Assembly: GCA_030454225.1 (NCBI GenBank)
Contig: JAKDRW010000003.1
Span: 1-64,000 of the forward strand
DNA from: Vreelandella subglaciescola
GTDB lineage: Bacteria > Pseudomonadota > Gammaproteobacteria > Pseudomonadales > Halomonadaceae
Length of the DNA: 64,000 nucleotides
Direction of reading: 5' to 3'
A program made the translations under genes and the position numbers. This document shows positions 53,195-64,000 of this stretch, one piece after another (position 1 is the stretch's first letter; each line of letters opens with the position of its first letter). The notes beneath the pieces were generated by a model. The model searched no databases, had not been told where the DNA came from, and saw only the letters and a program-made list of their open reading frames with translations.

Positions 53195-53371
53195 TCATGC
53201 CTTGGGCTGCTCGCCCGATATAACCGGGCAGAGAGTGAATGATAAAAGTCGAATGTCAGACCGTTGGCTCGATTGTATCCTATGAAGGTGTAACCTTGAA
53301 CGGCAAGCGGGGTTTATCCGCACCGGGCCGAAGACAACGCCGCACCCGCCCATGCGGAAAAGGAGAGCGTC

Positions 53372-53872
53372 ATGGAAAAGCACAACGAAAACCGTCTGCG
53401 CGAAGGCTACGAGCGCCTGTTGGAGCGCTTGAAAGACGGCGCCAACGAGCTGACCTGGGACAACTTGCAGAAAGACCTGGACGACGCGGTCGAGTTTGAA
53501 AGCGAGCTTGCCGAGTATACCCGGGACGAGCTTTCGCTGTTGCGCGCCTGGGTCGAGCGCGACCTGCGCGACATGCGCGGCTATCTCGGCGGTACCGGCC
53601 GGCAGGTGGCCGAATGGCTGGGGATCGATCTGGGATATCTGTCGCGCCGGGTGAGCGAGTCGCTATTGTCGATTGCCGATCGCAGCGTGGTCGAGCGCGA
53701 GCGCTTTGACGAGAATCTGGAAGCCGCCCGCGCCGATTACTGCGAAGGCGAAATGGCCGTGCCGGGTAAAATGGCCTGCGTGCGCTGCGACGCCGAAGTC
53801 ATCCTTGAGCGGCTACAGCTGCTGGAACCTTGCCACCAGTGCGGCAGCCGCTATTTTTCCCGGGTTCACTAG
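53372..53872 (+). CDS. zinc-ribbon-containing protein (DUF1451-like)
   Basis: C-terminal CVRCDAEVILERLQLLEPCHQCGSRYF; helical N-terminus. Confidence 0.87.
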   Translation: MEKHNENRLREGYERLLERLKDGANELTWDNLQKDLDDAVEFESELAEYTRDELSLLRAWVERDLRDMRGYLGGTGRQVAEWLGIDLGYLSRRVSESLLSIADRSVVERERFDENLEAARADYCEGEMAVPGKMACVRCDAEVILERLQLLEPCHQCGSRYFSRVH

Positions 53873-53892
53873 CGGTCGGCTATCCCCCCGGC

Positions 53893-55203
53893 CTAAAGCC
53901 ATGCGGCAAGCACGGCAATGGCGATCAGCGCAAGCGCGCTCATCAGCGCGGCGTAGCCGAGGTTGTGCTTCATCAGGGTGTAGCCGCTGACGCCGTAGCG
54001 CCCCTGAAGCGACAGGTTAATCCCCGACAGCGGCCCCACGGCGGTGCCTACCGCCCAGGCCGCCAGCGCGACAAAGGCAAACAGCGTTGGTGCGCTGCCC
54101 TCAAGGCTAAGAATCGAGGCCAGCGTGGACACGCCGATGATCGGGTGCAGCCCGAGCATGGCGCTCAGCACGATCACCACGAAGCTGGACATCGCCTGGG
54201 GGGCACCGAAGTGGGCAAACAGCGTCCACTGATCCTGGGTTACGGCGTCCACCAGCGTCGACAGCCCGAGGGTGAAAAGCCCGGCGGCGAGAAACAGCGA
54301 GATCTCCCCGCGCATGGTCGGCAGCCGCGTCATGCTGTGCTGGTGCACGCGGCGCAGCGCATAGACGGGCCCGTGGGGCAGATTAAAGGCCAGCGCCACC
54401 GAGGGGAGTAAAAACGTGATGATGCCGACGATCGACAGCGCTGGCGTCAGCCAAAAGTGAAACAGCATCACCAGCGCGGCCATGCACAGCGGCATCAGCA
54501 GGTTTTGGGGCGCTAGCGAAAAACCTTCGACTGCGGTCAAGTCAAAGCGCCGGCGCAGATCAAAGGTGGTGATGAGTCCCGCGGCCATGGCCAGCGGAAA
54601 CCCGGCTAGCGCCACGTAGCCGTACTGCATATCGGGCACTAGCGCGATTACCACGCCCATCGAGGCAAAAAACGGCGACCACAGCGCCGCGCTGGAAAGC
54701 CCGCGGTTGAGCGCCAGCAGCTGCGGCGTGGAGAGCGGAGCGCGCTGGGAAAGCCGGTCGCCGACCATAAACACCGCGGACAGGTTTAAAATCGTGCCGA
54801 GAAAATGCACCCCCAACCAGGTACGCAGCACGCCGCCGGCGCCGGTAACGCGCTGCCCTTCGGGGCGCCGATTGCCCTGAGTGCCGATCAGCGCGATAAA
54901 GCTCACGCCCACCAGCATGGTCACTACAAAGGCGTTGTGGGTTAGCATGCCCGGCCAGTCAACCCGGGCGCCGTAGCCAAACCGTGCGATGAACAGCATG
55001 CCAATCCCCAGCGCGATCAGCACGCCGGCCTGGCGGCGCGAGCGTCGGGGAATGTCGCGCCACAGCAGGACTACGGCAAGCCACAGCGCGTAGCTCACCG
55101 GATAAAGCGTGCCGACCAGGCCGCTGAAGCCGGCTATTTGCAACAGCAGCGCGAGCAGAATCAAGCCGCCCGCGATGCGCTGGCGTGGGGTACTTTCGTG
55201 CAT
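53893..55203 (-). CDS. polytopic integral membrane protein, possible ion transporter
   Basis: many hydrophobic segments; no motif I can assign with certainty. Confidence 0.7.
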   Translation of the reverse strand: MHESTPRQRIAGGLILLALLLQIAGFSGLVGTLYPVSYALWLAVVLLWRDIPRRSRRQAGVLIALGIGMLFIARFGYGARVDWPGMLTHNAFVVTMLVGVSFIALIGTQGNRRPEGQRVTGAGGVLRTWLGVHFLGTILNLSAVFMVGDRLSQRAPLSTPQLLALNRGLSSAALWSPFFASMGVVIALVPDMQYGYVALAGFPLAMAAGLITTFDLRRRFDLTAVEGFSLAPQNLLMPLCMAALVMLFHFWLTPALSIVGIITFLLPSVALAFNLPHGPVYALRRVHQHSMTRLPTMRGEISLFLAAGLFTLGLSTLVDAVTQDQWTLFAHFGAPQAMSSFVVIVLSAMLGLHPIIGVSTLASILSLEGSAPTLFAFVALAAWAVGTAVGPLSGINLSLQGRYGVSGYTLMKHNLGYAALMSALALIAIAVLAAWL

Positions 55204-55318
55204 CGTTGTTTTCCTGAAAAAACCACCGGCAGGCTAACGGTAACGCCCGGTGAAAGCCAGCGCAGCACGGGTGCTATGATGCTGGCTGCCCTTCACGACA
55301 GCAAACAGAGGACAAACC

Positions 55319-55921
55319 ATGTGGGATAAAGCCGTTTACCCGTGGCTGACCGCTAGTATATTAGCCGCAAGCCTGGCGGGCTGTACGCCGGAGGGTGAGC
55401 CCGACGAGGAGCAGACCACAAACGCCGAGAATGGAGAGTCAGCGAGCGCTGAGCCCGAGGGCGCCACGGCGCTCGAGCAGGCGCTGCTGGAACGCTACCC
55501 CACCTACTTGGGCGAGGTGCGCTACTTTCAGGCCGAAGAGGACCTGAACGATGACGGCACCTTTGAGATCATCGTGCATATCGCCGGCCCGCAGGTGTGC
55601 GGCAGCGGCGGCTGCGAAACGCTGGTGTTTCGCCGCGAGGCGGGAGAGTTGACGCGGGTGGCCGAGATGACGCTAACGCGTCCGCCGGTGATTGTCGCCG
55701 ACGCCAGCACCCACGGCTGGCACGATCTGGGCGTTACGGTGGGCGGCGGTGGCGCATCGGGCGGCTACGCTCGACTGCGCTACGACGGCGAGCGGTATCC
55801 CTCCAACCCCACGGTTTCGCCCGTGGAAACCAGCGATGAGAAGGTCGTCGGCAGCGTAGCGATCCCGCCCTATGACGACTTCAGCGAAGGCCAGCCGTTG
55901 CGCGAGGCGGCCGACGCCTGA
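55319..55921 (+). CDS. hypothetical lipoprotein with acidic linker
   Basis: lipobox SLAGC followed by TPEGEPDEEQTTNAENGESASAEPEG; intact ORF. Confidence 0.75.
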   Translation: MWDKAVYPWLTASILAASLAGCTPEGEPDEEQTTNAENGESASAEPEGATALEQALLERYPTYLGEVRYFQAEEDLNDDGTFEIIVHIAGPQVCGSGGCETLVFRREAGELTRVAEMTLTRPPVIVADASTHGWHDLGVTVGGGGASGGYARLRYDGERYPSNPTVSPVETSDEKVVGSVAIPPYDDFSEGQPLREAADA

Positions 55922-56054
55922 ACGGCCTTGGCGACCATGCCAGCTTTTGATGCCGTCGGAAATTTGCTTTAATACGCCACCGTTCGACGAATGACACGCG
56001 CCGCGTGTGACGATAGCCACGGACGTTAACGTCCTCCAAGGAAAGCTAGATACC

Positions 56055-56402
56055 ATGAGCGAGACCCCGGCAATTTCCGGTAAGCAGGCGGATGAAAAAT
56101 ACTGCGGCGACTGCGGTGCGGTGATTAAGCAGCGGGCGGAGATATGTCCCAGCTGCGGCGTCAGGCAGGCCGGTTCGAGCCACGCAGCGGCTAACGGGAA
56201 AAGCCGCATTGCCGCCGCGCTGCTGGCGTTTTTCCTGGGCGCCATTGGCGTGCACCGGTTTTACCTGGGACAGGTGGGTTTAGGCTTTTTGTACCTGCTT
56301 TTCTGCTGGACGTTTATCCCCGCGATTGTCGCGTTTATCGACTTCATCCTGCTGTTGGTCATGAGCGACATGGCATTTAACCGTAAATACGGCTATCGCT
56401 AG
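56055..56402 (+). CDS. TM2 domain protein with N-terminal zinc ribbon
   Basis: YCGDCGAVIKQRAEICPSCGVRQ; LAFFLGAIGVHRFYLGQVGLGFLYLLFCWTFIPAIVAFIDFILLL. Confidence 0.92.
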   Translation: MSETPAISGKQADEKYCGDCGAVIKQRAEICPSCGVRQAGSSHAAANGKSRIAAALLAFFLGAIGVHRFYLGQVGLGFLYLLFCWTFIPAIVAFIDFILLLVMSDMAFNRKYGYR

Positions 56403-56423
56403 CGCCATCGCGATACCCACCGT

Positions 56424-57626
56424 ATGTCGTATGCCCGCCACTTTCAGAGGCTTACCCAACTGCTGGCGCGCTGGCAGCCGCTCTGGCGGCCGCTGGCGTT
56501 TCAGCACCGCCGCCTGCCTTGGGCGGCGGATTATCCCGAGCTGTATCAAACGCTGCTGGCGCTTGACGACGACGCGGCCGCGCGGCTGGAATACGACCCG
56601 TTGGCGACCGAGGCGCTGGCGCCGTGGCTTCCAGTGGCCGAGCTGCGCGCGCTTGTCCGGCTACCCGAATACCCGGGCCGCGCAGCGGCGCTGCCCAATA
56701 CCTGGGCCGATCATATTGCCGGGCGCAAATGGCGCCAGCTGCAGGCCTTTGTGCGCTGCGTGCCCGAAACGCCCGGCCCGCTGCTGGAGTGGTGCGCGGG
56801 CAAAGGGCACCTGGCGCGCACGCTAAGCCGGCGCGACCGGCGCGAGGTGGTGGGGCTTGAATGGCAGCCGGCGCTTTGCGCCCAGGGCCAGGCGCTTGCC
56901 CAGCGGCAGGGGGCAGCGGTGAGGCTGGTGGAGCAGGACGTGCTGGTCGACGCGGCCGCGCGTTTTCTCGACGCCGATCACCACGCCGTGGCGCTGCATG
57001 CCTGCGGTGATTTGCACGTCGCGCTGCTGCGCCACGCGGTTGATAAAGGCTTTGCGCTGACGCTGGCGCCGTGCTGCTACCAGCGCACCGCGGCGGCGTA
57101 CTACCGGCCGCTGTCGGCGCTGGGGCAGCGGCTAGCGGGCGATTACGCGGTTGAGCTGGGGCGAGAGGATCTGGCCCTCGCCGTACAGGAAACCGTTACC
57201 GCGCCGCCGGCCGTTAGCCGCCAGCGCGAACGCGCCAACGCCTGGCGGCTGGGGTTTGACCTGCTCCAGCGGGAAGTGCGCGGAGTGGATGAATACCTGT
57301 CGGTGCCGAGCCTTGCCTACGGCAAAATGCCGGTGGATTTTGCCGGTTTTTGCCGCTGGGCGGCAGAGCAAAAAGGGCTGGCGCTGCCGCCGGGTATCCT
57401 CGCGCAGAGCGACTGGGAGGCCGCCGGTGGCGCGCGGCTAAAGGAGGTTAAACGCCTTGAGCTTGTGCGCCACGCGTATCGCCGGCCGCTGGAGGTCTGG
57501 CTGCTGCTCGACCGTCTGATGTTTCTGCAGGAAGCCGGCTTTGACGTTAGCCTAGCGACGTTCTGCCCGCGTGAGCTCACCCCGCGCAACGCGGTGCTGC
57601 GTGCGACGCCCGGCGTTGCCGGCTAA
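56424..57626 (+). CDS. class I SAM-dependent methyltransferase
   Basis: LLEWCAGKGHLARTLSRRDRREVVGLEWQ; HACGDLHVALL. Confidence 0.85.
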   Translation: MSYARHFQRLTQLLARWQPLWRPLAFQHRRLPWAADYPELYQTLLALDDDAAARLEYDPLATEALAPWLPVAELRALVRLPEYPGRAAALPNTWADHIAGRKWRQLQAFVRCVPETPGPLLEWCAGKGHLARTLSRRDRREVVGLEWQPALCAQGQALAQRQGAAVRLVEQDVLVDAAARFLDADHHAVALHACGDLHVALLRHAVDKGFALTLAPCCYQRTAAAYYRPLSALGQRLAGDYAVELGREDLALAVQETVTAPPAVSRQRERANAWRLGFDLLQREVRGVDEYLSVPSLAYGKMPVDFAGFCRWAAEQKGLALPPGILAQSDWEAAGGARLKEVKRLELVRHAYRRPLEVWLLLDRLMFLQEAGFDVSLATFCPRELTPRNAVLRATPGVAG

Positions 57627-58900
57627 TCCGTCAGCGCGTCGGGCGCTACCTTTTCATGGGGCTTGTCGTGCGGCGCCTGGCGTTCGTCGTCGACCACCGC
57701 GGCGCCGACAATGTCGCCGGTGACGTTGAGCGCGGTGCCGCCCATGCCGATCAGCGCATCGACGCCGGCAATCAGCGCCACCACTTCAAGCGGCAGCCCG
57801 AACATGCTGAGTACGGCAGAAAGCGTGACCAGCCCCGCCGCGGGTACGCCGGCGGTGCCCACCGAGAGCAGCGTGCCGATCACCACGATAATCACAAAGC
57901 CGCTGAACGACAGGTCGAGCCCGGTAATGTTGGCGGCAAACACCAGCGATACGCCCATGCGCAGCGCGCCGCCGTCGGAGTTGAAGATGGCGCCAAGGGG
58001 CAGAGAGAAATTCGCGGTTTTTTCCGATACGCCGGCTTTTTTGGCCGCCTTGATGGCGATCGGCAGCGTGGCAATGCTGCTGGAGGTGAAAAACGCCGTG
58101 GTGAAGGCTTCGCGGATATCGCGATAAAAAGCCCTGACCGAAAACGCTGACAGGCTGATAAATACGCTGTAAACCACGCTCCAGAGAATGAACAGCCCCA
58201 GATAGAAAACACCGGTGAAATACAGCAGCGATTTCAGCGTGGCCCACCCCTGGCTGCCAAAGGTGGAGGCGCTGATGGCAAACACGCCGATGGGCGCATA
58301 CAGCAGGATGCCGTTTAAGATGCGGTAGAACATTGTGTTCATGGCGGTAAAGAAACGGTCGAGCAGGGCGCCCTGATCGCGTATTTTTTGCTCGGTAGAA
58401 AACAGCATCGTTGACACGCCCATGCCGATAATGATGGCAATAAACAGGATGGCCATTAAGTCGCCGGCGGTAAACGCGGCGAACAGGTTGCGCGGGACGA
58501 TTTGCAGCAGAATATCGGAAAAGTGCGGAATGTCCGGTTTGTCTACCGAGGTGTCGGGGAGCGTAATGCCCTCGCCGGGGTTAAAAAACAGCGCCAGCGA
58601 CACGCCAATCAGTACCGCAAGGGCGGTGGTGGTGACATAGTAAAGCAGCAGCTTGCCGCCCATTTTTCCCAGCTGTGCCAGGTTCATCTGGCTAACGGCG
58701 AGCACCACCGTGAGAAAAATCACCGGAATGGCAATCAGGCTCAAAAGGTGAATCAAAAGCGTCCCCAGCGGTTTGAGCAGGGCGGCCTGTTCACGAAAAA
58801 TCAGCGCGGCGGCAATCCCCAGCAAAAAGCCGGACGCCATTTTGAGTACCAGCGGTGTGTCGCGGTAGGTTTTCCATGGTGTCTGCGTCCATAACGTCAT
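57623..58900 (-). CDS. dicarboxylate/amino acid:cation symporter (DAACS family)
   Basis: FFTSSSIATLPIAIKAAKKAG; SLPLGAIFNSDGGALRMGV; ALIGMGGTALNVTGD. Confidence 0.93.
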   Translation of the reverse strand: MTLWTQTPWKTYRDTPLVLKMASGFLLGIAAALIFREQAALLKPLGTLLIHLLSLIAIPVIFLTVVLAVSQMNLAQLGKMGGKLLLYYVTTTALAVLIGVSLALFFNPGEGITLPDTSVDKPDIPHFSDILLQIVPRNLFAAFTAGDLMAILFIAIIIGMGVSTMLFSTEQKIRDQGALLDRFFTAMNTMFYRILNGILLYAPIGVFAISASTFGSQGWATLKSLLYFTGVFYLGLFILWSVVYSVFISLSAFSVRAFYRDIREAFTTAFFTSSSIATLPIAIKAAKKAGVSEKTANFSLPLGAIFNSDGGALRMGVSLVFAANITGLDLSFSGFVIIVVIGTLLSVGTAGVPAAGLVTLSAVLSMFGLPLEVVALIAGVDALIGMGGTALNVTGDIVGAAVVDDERQAPHDKPHEKVAPDALTD

Positions 58901-58967
58901 GGCGTCGTTTCCTGCGTTGTGAGAAAGGCCGGCATAAAGAGCGCCAGGCTGGGTCGGGCCGCCGGCT

Positions 58968-59837
58968 TTATGTCGCCGTTTCAAGCTCTTCGATCAGGCG
59001 GTGAGCGGCGTTGGAAAGCGTACGGTTTTTATGTACCAGATAGCCCAGCGGGCGATAAAGCGGCGGCGTATCGACGTCAAGCTCCGTCAGCTCGTGGTCG
59101 ACCATGCTCTCGGGCAAAAGGCTCCACCCCAGCCCTACGCTACACATCATTTTCAGCGTTTCCAGGTAGTTTGTTGACATGCTGGCGTCAAGCTCGAGCC
59201 CGCAGCCTTCCAGGCGCCGGCTCAGCAGCGCGCGGGTGAAGGTCTGGGCACCGGGCAGTACGCAGGCGTGTTGGCACAGCGCGGCCAGCGTCAGCGCGGG
59301 TGCGGCGCGCAGCGGGTGGTCGGCTGCGCACACAAAGCACATGCGATCCACCCACACCGGCACGACCTCAAGCTGTGCGTGGGGCTCGGGGGCCAGCGTG
59401 ACAATGGCGATTTCCAGCGTGCCGTCGAGTACGCCCTGATAGGCCTGCTCGGAATCGAGAAAACGCAGCGCCAGCTCCACATCGGGGTGGCGCTGGGTGT
59501 AGCGCTTGAGCAGCGGCGGCAAGCGGTGCAGGCCAATATGATGGCTGGTAGCCAGGCTTAACTGCCCGTCCACCTGGCCCGACAGGTTGGCAAGCGAGCG
59601 GCGGCTGTCTTCTACCGCCAAAAGGATATGCCGCGCCTGCGGCATTAATAGCTGCCCGGCTTCGGTGAGTGAAATGCGCCGCCCGATGCGGTCAAAAAGC
59701 CGCGTGTTGACCTGGCTTTCGAGCACGGCAATGCGCTTGCTGATGGCCGGCTGGGTCAGGTGCAGCTGCTCCGCCGCGTGCGAGAAGCTTTGGCAATCGG
59801 CCACGGCTAAAAAAGCCTGAAGGCTTTGGGTATCCAT
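58968..59837 (-). CDS. LysR-family transcriptional regulator
   Basis: MDTQSLQAFLAVADCQSFSHAAEQLHLTQPAISKRIAVLESQVNTRLFDR. Confidence 0.95.
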   Translation of the reverse strand: MDTQSLQAFLAVADCQSFSHAAEQLHLTQPAISKRIAVLESQVNTRLFDRIGRRISLTEAGQLLMPQARHILLAVEDSRRSLANLSGQVDGQLSLATSHHIGLHRLPPLLKRYTQRHPDVELALRFLDSEQAYQGVLDGTLEIAIVTLAPEPHAQLEVVPVWVDRMCFVCAADHPLRAAPALTLAALCQHACVLPGAQTFTRALLSRRLEGCGLELDASMSTNYLETLKMMCSVGLGWSLLPESMVDHELTELDVDTPPLYRPLGYLVHKNRTLSNAAHRLIEELETAT

Positions 59838-60024
59838 ATCTATTCCTTTGAGGAATCCAATATATAAATAACATGAATTGCATTTATCTTCACGGCGGTC
59901 AACACTGTCTTATACCCAGCGGCGCTATTTGTCACACGATGCGGGCGCAGCAAGGCTACACGAGCTGCGCTTGCGGGTCTTGCCGGCCCAAAATGGCGGA
60001 CACAGGGTCTCTTACGCGAGGGTT

Positions 60025-60047
60025 TTATACAACAAAAGTTATACAAT
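60025..60047 (+). promoter_or_regulatory. direct repeat TTATACAA (x2, period 14 bp) upstream of leuC; candidate operator or -10 region
   Basis: TTATACAACAAAAGTTATACAAT in the LysR/leuC intergenic region. Confidence 0.4.
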
Positions 60048-60179
60048 ACCGTTATGGTTAATTATGGCGCATAGCGGCGATACAGGATCGGCTTTCACTT
60101 TTTACCTTTCACCACCAAGGCGCCACGCCGCCGTTGACGCACAGCGGCCAAGCACAGGGCACCTCGCCCGGGAGAGAAC

Positions 60180-61631
60180 ATGGCAGCTCAAACGCTTTAC
60201 GACAAACTCTGGGAGCAGCATTTGGTCAAGCAGCGCGACGACGGCACCGCGCTGATTTACATCGACCGCCATATGCTCCACGAAGTGACTTCGCCGCAGG
60301 CATTTGAAGGGCTGCGCCTGGCCAACCGCCGGCCGTGGCGGCTGGATTCCAACCTGGCGACCACCGATCACAACGTGCCCACTACGCTTGTTGAGCGCGC
60401 CCAGGGTAATAAAGGCATCAAGGACCCGGTCTCGCTGATCCAGGTGCAGACGCTGGACGATAACTGCCGCGAATACGGCATCGTCGAGTTCGGCATTAAC
60501 GACCCGCGCCAGGGCATCGTCCACGTGGTAGGCCCCGAGCAGGGCGCGACGCTGCCGGGCATGACCGTGGTCTGCGGCGATTCGCACACCGCCACCCACG
60601 GCGCATTCGGTGCGCTGGCCCACGGCATCGGCACCTCGGAAGTCGAGCACGTGCTGGCTACCCAGTGTTTGTTGACGCAAAAGATGAAGAACATGCAGGT
60701 GCGCGTCGAAGGCGAGCTGGGGCTTGGCATCACCGCGAAAGACGTGGTGCTGGCGATTATCGGTAAAATCGGCACCGCCGGGGGGACCGGGCATGCCATT
60801 GAGTTTGCCGGCAGCGTCATCGAGGCGCTGTCCATGGAAGGGCGCATGACGGTGTGTAACATGGCCATTGAGGCCGGCGCCCGGGTGGGAATGATCGCCG
60901 TTGACGACACGACTATCGACTACATCGGCAACCGCCCGTACTCGCCCACCGGCGAGCAGTGGGAGGCCGCCGTGGCCGACTGGCGCGAGCTGGTGTCAGA
61001 CGCCGACGCCGCGTTTGACAAGGTCGTGACCCTTGACGCCGCCGAGATCGAGCCGCAGGTCAGCTGGGGCACCAGCCCCGAGATGGTCACCGGTATTTCC
61101 GGCCAGGTGCCCGACCCCCGCGCCGCGTCGGATGACACCGTGGCGCATAGCCACACCCGCGCGCTTGAGTACATGGGGCTTTCGGCCAACCAGAAAATCA
61201 CCGATATTCATTTGGACAAGGTGTTTATCGGCTCGTGTACCAACTCGCGCATCGAAGACCTGCGCGCCGCCGCCGCCGTGGCCAAAGGGCAAACAGTCGC
61301 CGATAACATCAAGCTTGCGATGGTGGTGCCGGGCTCGGGGCTGGTCAAGCGTCAGGCCGAAGAAGAAGGGTTGGACAAGATCTTCATTGAGGCGGGCTTT
61401 GAATGGCGCGAGCCGGGCTGTTCGATGTGCCTTGCCATGAACGCCGACAAGCTCGGCGCCGGTGAGCACTGCGCCTCAACCTCAAACCGCAACTTTGAAG
61501 GGCGCCAGGGCTACGGCGGACGCACGCACCTGGTGAGCCCGGCGATGGCCGCCGCGGCCGCCATTGCCGGCCATTTTGTCGATGTGCGCCGCCTGCCCGC
61601 CAACGATCAAAGCCACGCGAAAAAGGCCTGA
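60180..61631 (+). CDS. leuC: 3-isopropylmalate dehydratase large subunit
   Basis: [56 protein letters not shown]. Confidence 0.98.
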   Translation: MAAQTLYDKLWEQHLVKQRDDGTALIYIDRHMLHEVTSPQAFEGLRLANRRPWRLDSNLATTDHNVPTTLVERAQGNKGIKDPVSLIQVQTLDDNCREYGIVEFGINDPRQGIVHVVGPEQGATLPGMTVVCGDSHTATHGAFGALAHGIGTSEVEHVLATQCLLTQKMKNMQVRVEGELGLGITAKDVVLAIIGKIGTAGGTGHAIEFAGSVIEALSMEGRMTVCNMAIEAGARVGMIAVDDTTIDYIGNRPYSPTGEQWEAAVADWRELVSDADAAFDKVVTLDAAEIEPQVSWGTSPEMVTGISGQVPDPRAASDDTVAHSHTRALEYMGLSANQKITDIHLDKVFIGSCTNSRIEDLRAAAAVAKGQTVADNIKLAMVVPGSGLVKRQAEEEGLDKIFIEAGFEWREPGCSMCLAMNADKLGAGEHCASTSNRNFEGRQGYGGRTHLVSPAMAAAAAIAGHFVDVRRLPANDQSHAKKA

Positions 61632-61634
61632 ACC

Positions 61635-62282
61635 ATGAAACAGTTTACCCGTTTTCAGGGCGTGGTCGCCCCGCTTGACCGCGCCAACGTCGATACCGAC
61701 CTGATTATTCCCAAGCAGTTTTTAAAGTCGATCAAGCGTACCGGCTTTGGCGTCAACCTGTTTGACGAGCTGCGCTACCTGGATGAAGGTCAGCCTGGCC
61801 AGGACTGCGCCAACCGCCCGATCAATCCGGATTTCGTGCTCAATCAGCCGCGCTATCAAAACGCCGAAGTGCTGCTCGCGCGGCGCAACTTCGGCTGCGG
61901 CAGCTCGCGCGAGCACGCGCCCTGGGCGCTTGAGGACTTCGGCTTTCGCGTGGTGATTGCGCCAAGCTTTGCCGATATCTTTTACAATAACGCGTTCAAA
62001 AACGGCCTGCTGCTGGTGGTGCTCGCTGAAGACACCGTCGATCGCCTGTTCAACGCCGTCGACGCGAGCCCAGACTATGCGCTGGACGTCGACCTGGAGC
62101 GCCAGCAGGTCACGCTGCCCGATGGCGAAAGCCTTAGCTTCGAGGTCGATGCGTTTCGCAAGCACTGTCTGCTCGAAGGGCTTGATGACATCGGCATTAC
62201 TCTGCAGGACGAAGACGCCATCCGTGCGTTTGAGGCCAAGCATCGCGCCAGGCGCCCCTGGCTGTTCCGCGATAGCGCCTGA
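61635..62282 (+). CDS. leuD: 3-isopropylmalate dehydratase small subunit
   Basis: [44 protein letters not shown]. Confidence 0.98.
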   Translation: MKQFTRFQGVVAPLDRANVDTDLIIPKQFLKSIKRTGFGVNLFDELRYLDEGQPGQDCANRPINPDFVLNQPRYQNAEVLLARRNFGCGSSREHAPWALEDFGFRVVIAPSFADIFYNNAFKNGLLLVVLAEDTVDRLFNAVDASPDYALDVDLERQQVTLPDGESLSFEVDAFRKHCLLEGLDDIGITLQDEDAIRAFEAKHRARRPWLFRDSA

Positions 62283-62331
62283 TGCCCGGCGTTGCTACGA
62301 CGCCGACGTTGAAACACGACAAGGAATCTGC

Positions 62332-63417
<1,086 letters not shown>

Positions 63418-63436
63418 TTCGCTGAGCGGTAAAAAA

Positions 63437-63474
63437 ACGTGCCGCGCAATCGTGTATAATGGCGGCACGTTTTT
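63437..63474 (+). terminator. leuB-asd intergenic terminator-like hairpin with TATAAT in its loop
   Basis: ACGTGCCGC-(16 nt containing TATAAT)-GCGGCACGT followed by TTTTA. Confidence 0.75.
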
Positions 63475-63490
63475 ATTGGAGGACTTTTTT

Positions 63491-64000
63491 ATGTTGAAAG
63501 TCGGTTTTGTTGGCTGGCGCGGCATGGTGGGCTCCGTGCTGATGCAGCGGATGCTTGAAGACGGTGATTTCAACGGCATCGAGCCTACGTTTTTTACCAC
63601 CTCGCAGGTTGGTCAGCCCGGCCCCGATATCGGCGTTGACGTCCCTGCGCTGAAAGACGCTTTTGCGCTCGACGAGCTGAAAGCGCTCGACGTCATCATC
63701 ACCTGCCAGGGCGGCGACTACACCAAGCAGGTTTACGCTGATCTGCGCCAGGGCGGTTGGAAAGGCTACTGGCTCGATGCGGCCAGCGCCCTGCGCATGG
63801 CCGACGACGCCACCATCGTGCTCGATCCGGTCAACCGCAGCGTGATCGACGCTCAGCTGGCCCGCGGCACGAAAACGTTCGTCGGCGGCAACTGCACCGT
63901 CAGCCTGATGATGATGGGGCTCGGCGGCCTGTTTGAAGCCGATATGATCGAGTGGATGACCTCGATGACCTATCAGGCGGCCTCAGGCTCGGGGGCCAAG
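63491..64000 (+). CDS. asd: aspartate-semialdehyde dehydrogenase (3' truncated by window edge)
   Basis: [27 protein letters not shown]...[39 protein letters not shown]; open at the edge, so absent from the ORF track. Confidence 0.96.
   Translation, partial: MLKVGFVGWRGMVGSVLMQRMLEDGDFNGIEPTFFTTSQVGQPGPDIGVDVPALKDAFALDELKALDVIITCQGGDYTKQVYADLRQGGWKGYWLDAASALRMADDATIVLDPVNRSVIDAQLARGTKTFVGGNCTVSLMMMGLGGLFEADMIEWMTSMTYQAASGSGAK

Noticed and set aside
61957-62331. N-terminal 125-residue extension of the leuB ORF
   Set aside because: Overlaps leuD in another frame; leuB homology starts exactly at the ATG at 62332.

Overview
This 64 kb window is GC-rich and densely coding. It looks like ordinary chromosome from a halophilic gammaproteobacterium, most likely Halomonadaceae (inferred from gene content and acidic exported proteins; not proven). 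I saw no convincing phage, transposon, integron, CRISPR array, rRNA or tRNA. Main blocks: (1) an exported Arg-rich protein with a 3x21-bp repeat, and a cobyric-acid-synthase-like gene that appears to have lost its whole glutaminase domain in frame; (2) MFS transporter and azurin; (3) dppABCDF, LysR and prolidase on the minus strand; (4) mpl, ubiX and a LysE-family exporter; (5) two tandem membrane proteins with apparent degenerate GGDEF domains; (6) the cell-elongation/lipoylation cluster proA-nadD-rsfS-rlmH-mrdA-rodA-mltB-rlpA-dacA-ybeD-lipB/lipA; (7) topA; (8) an Lpp-type lipoprotein between two L,D-transpeptidase genes; (9) mfd, gap, nqrABCDEF and nqrM (no apbE here); (10) a C39-peptidase/TPR lipoprotein paired with a small membrane protein (PA2778/PA2779-like); (11) leuS-lptE-holA; (12) miscellaneous membrane proteins; (13) LysR/leuCDB/asd (asd runs off the edge). 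No complete new defence or mobile system is evident. The best leads are the domain-deleted CobQ, the degenerate GGDEF pair, the PA2778/PA2779-like pair and the Lpp/LDT neighbourhood. Family assignments come from reading motifs and remembered homologues; no database search was run.
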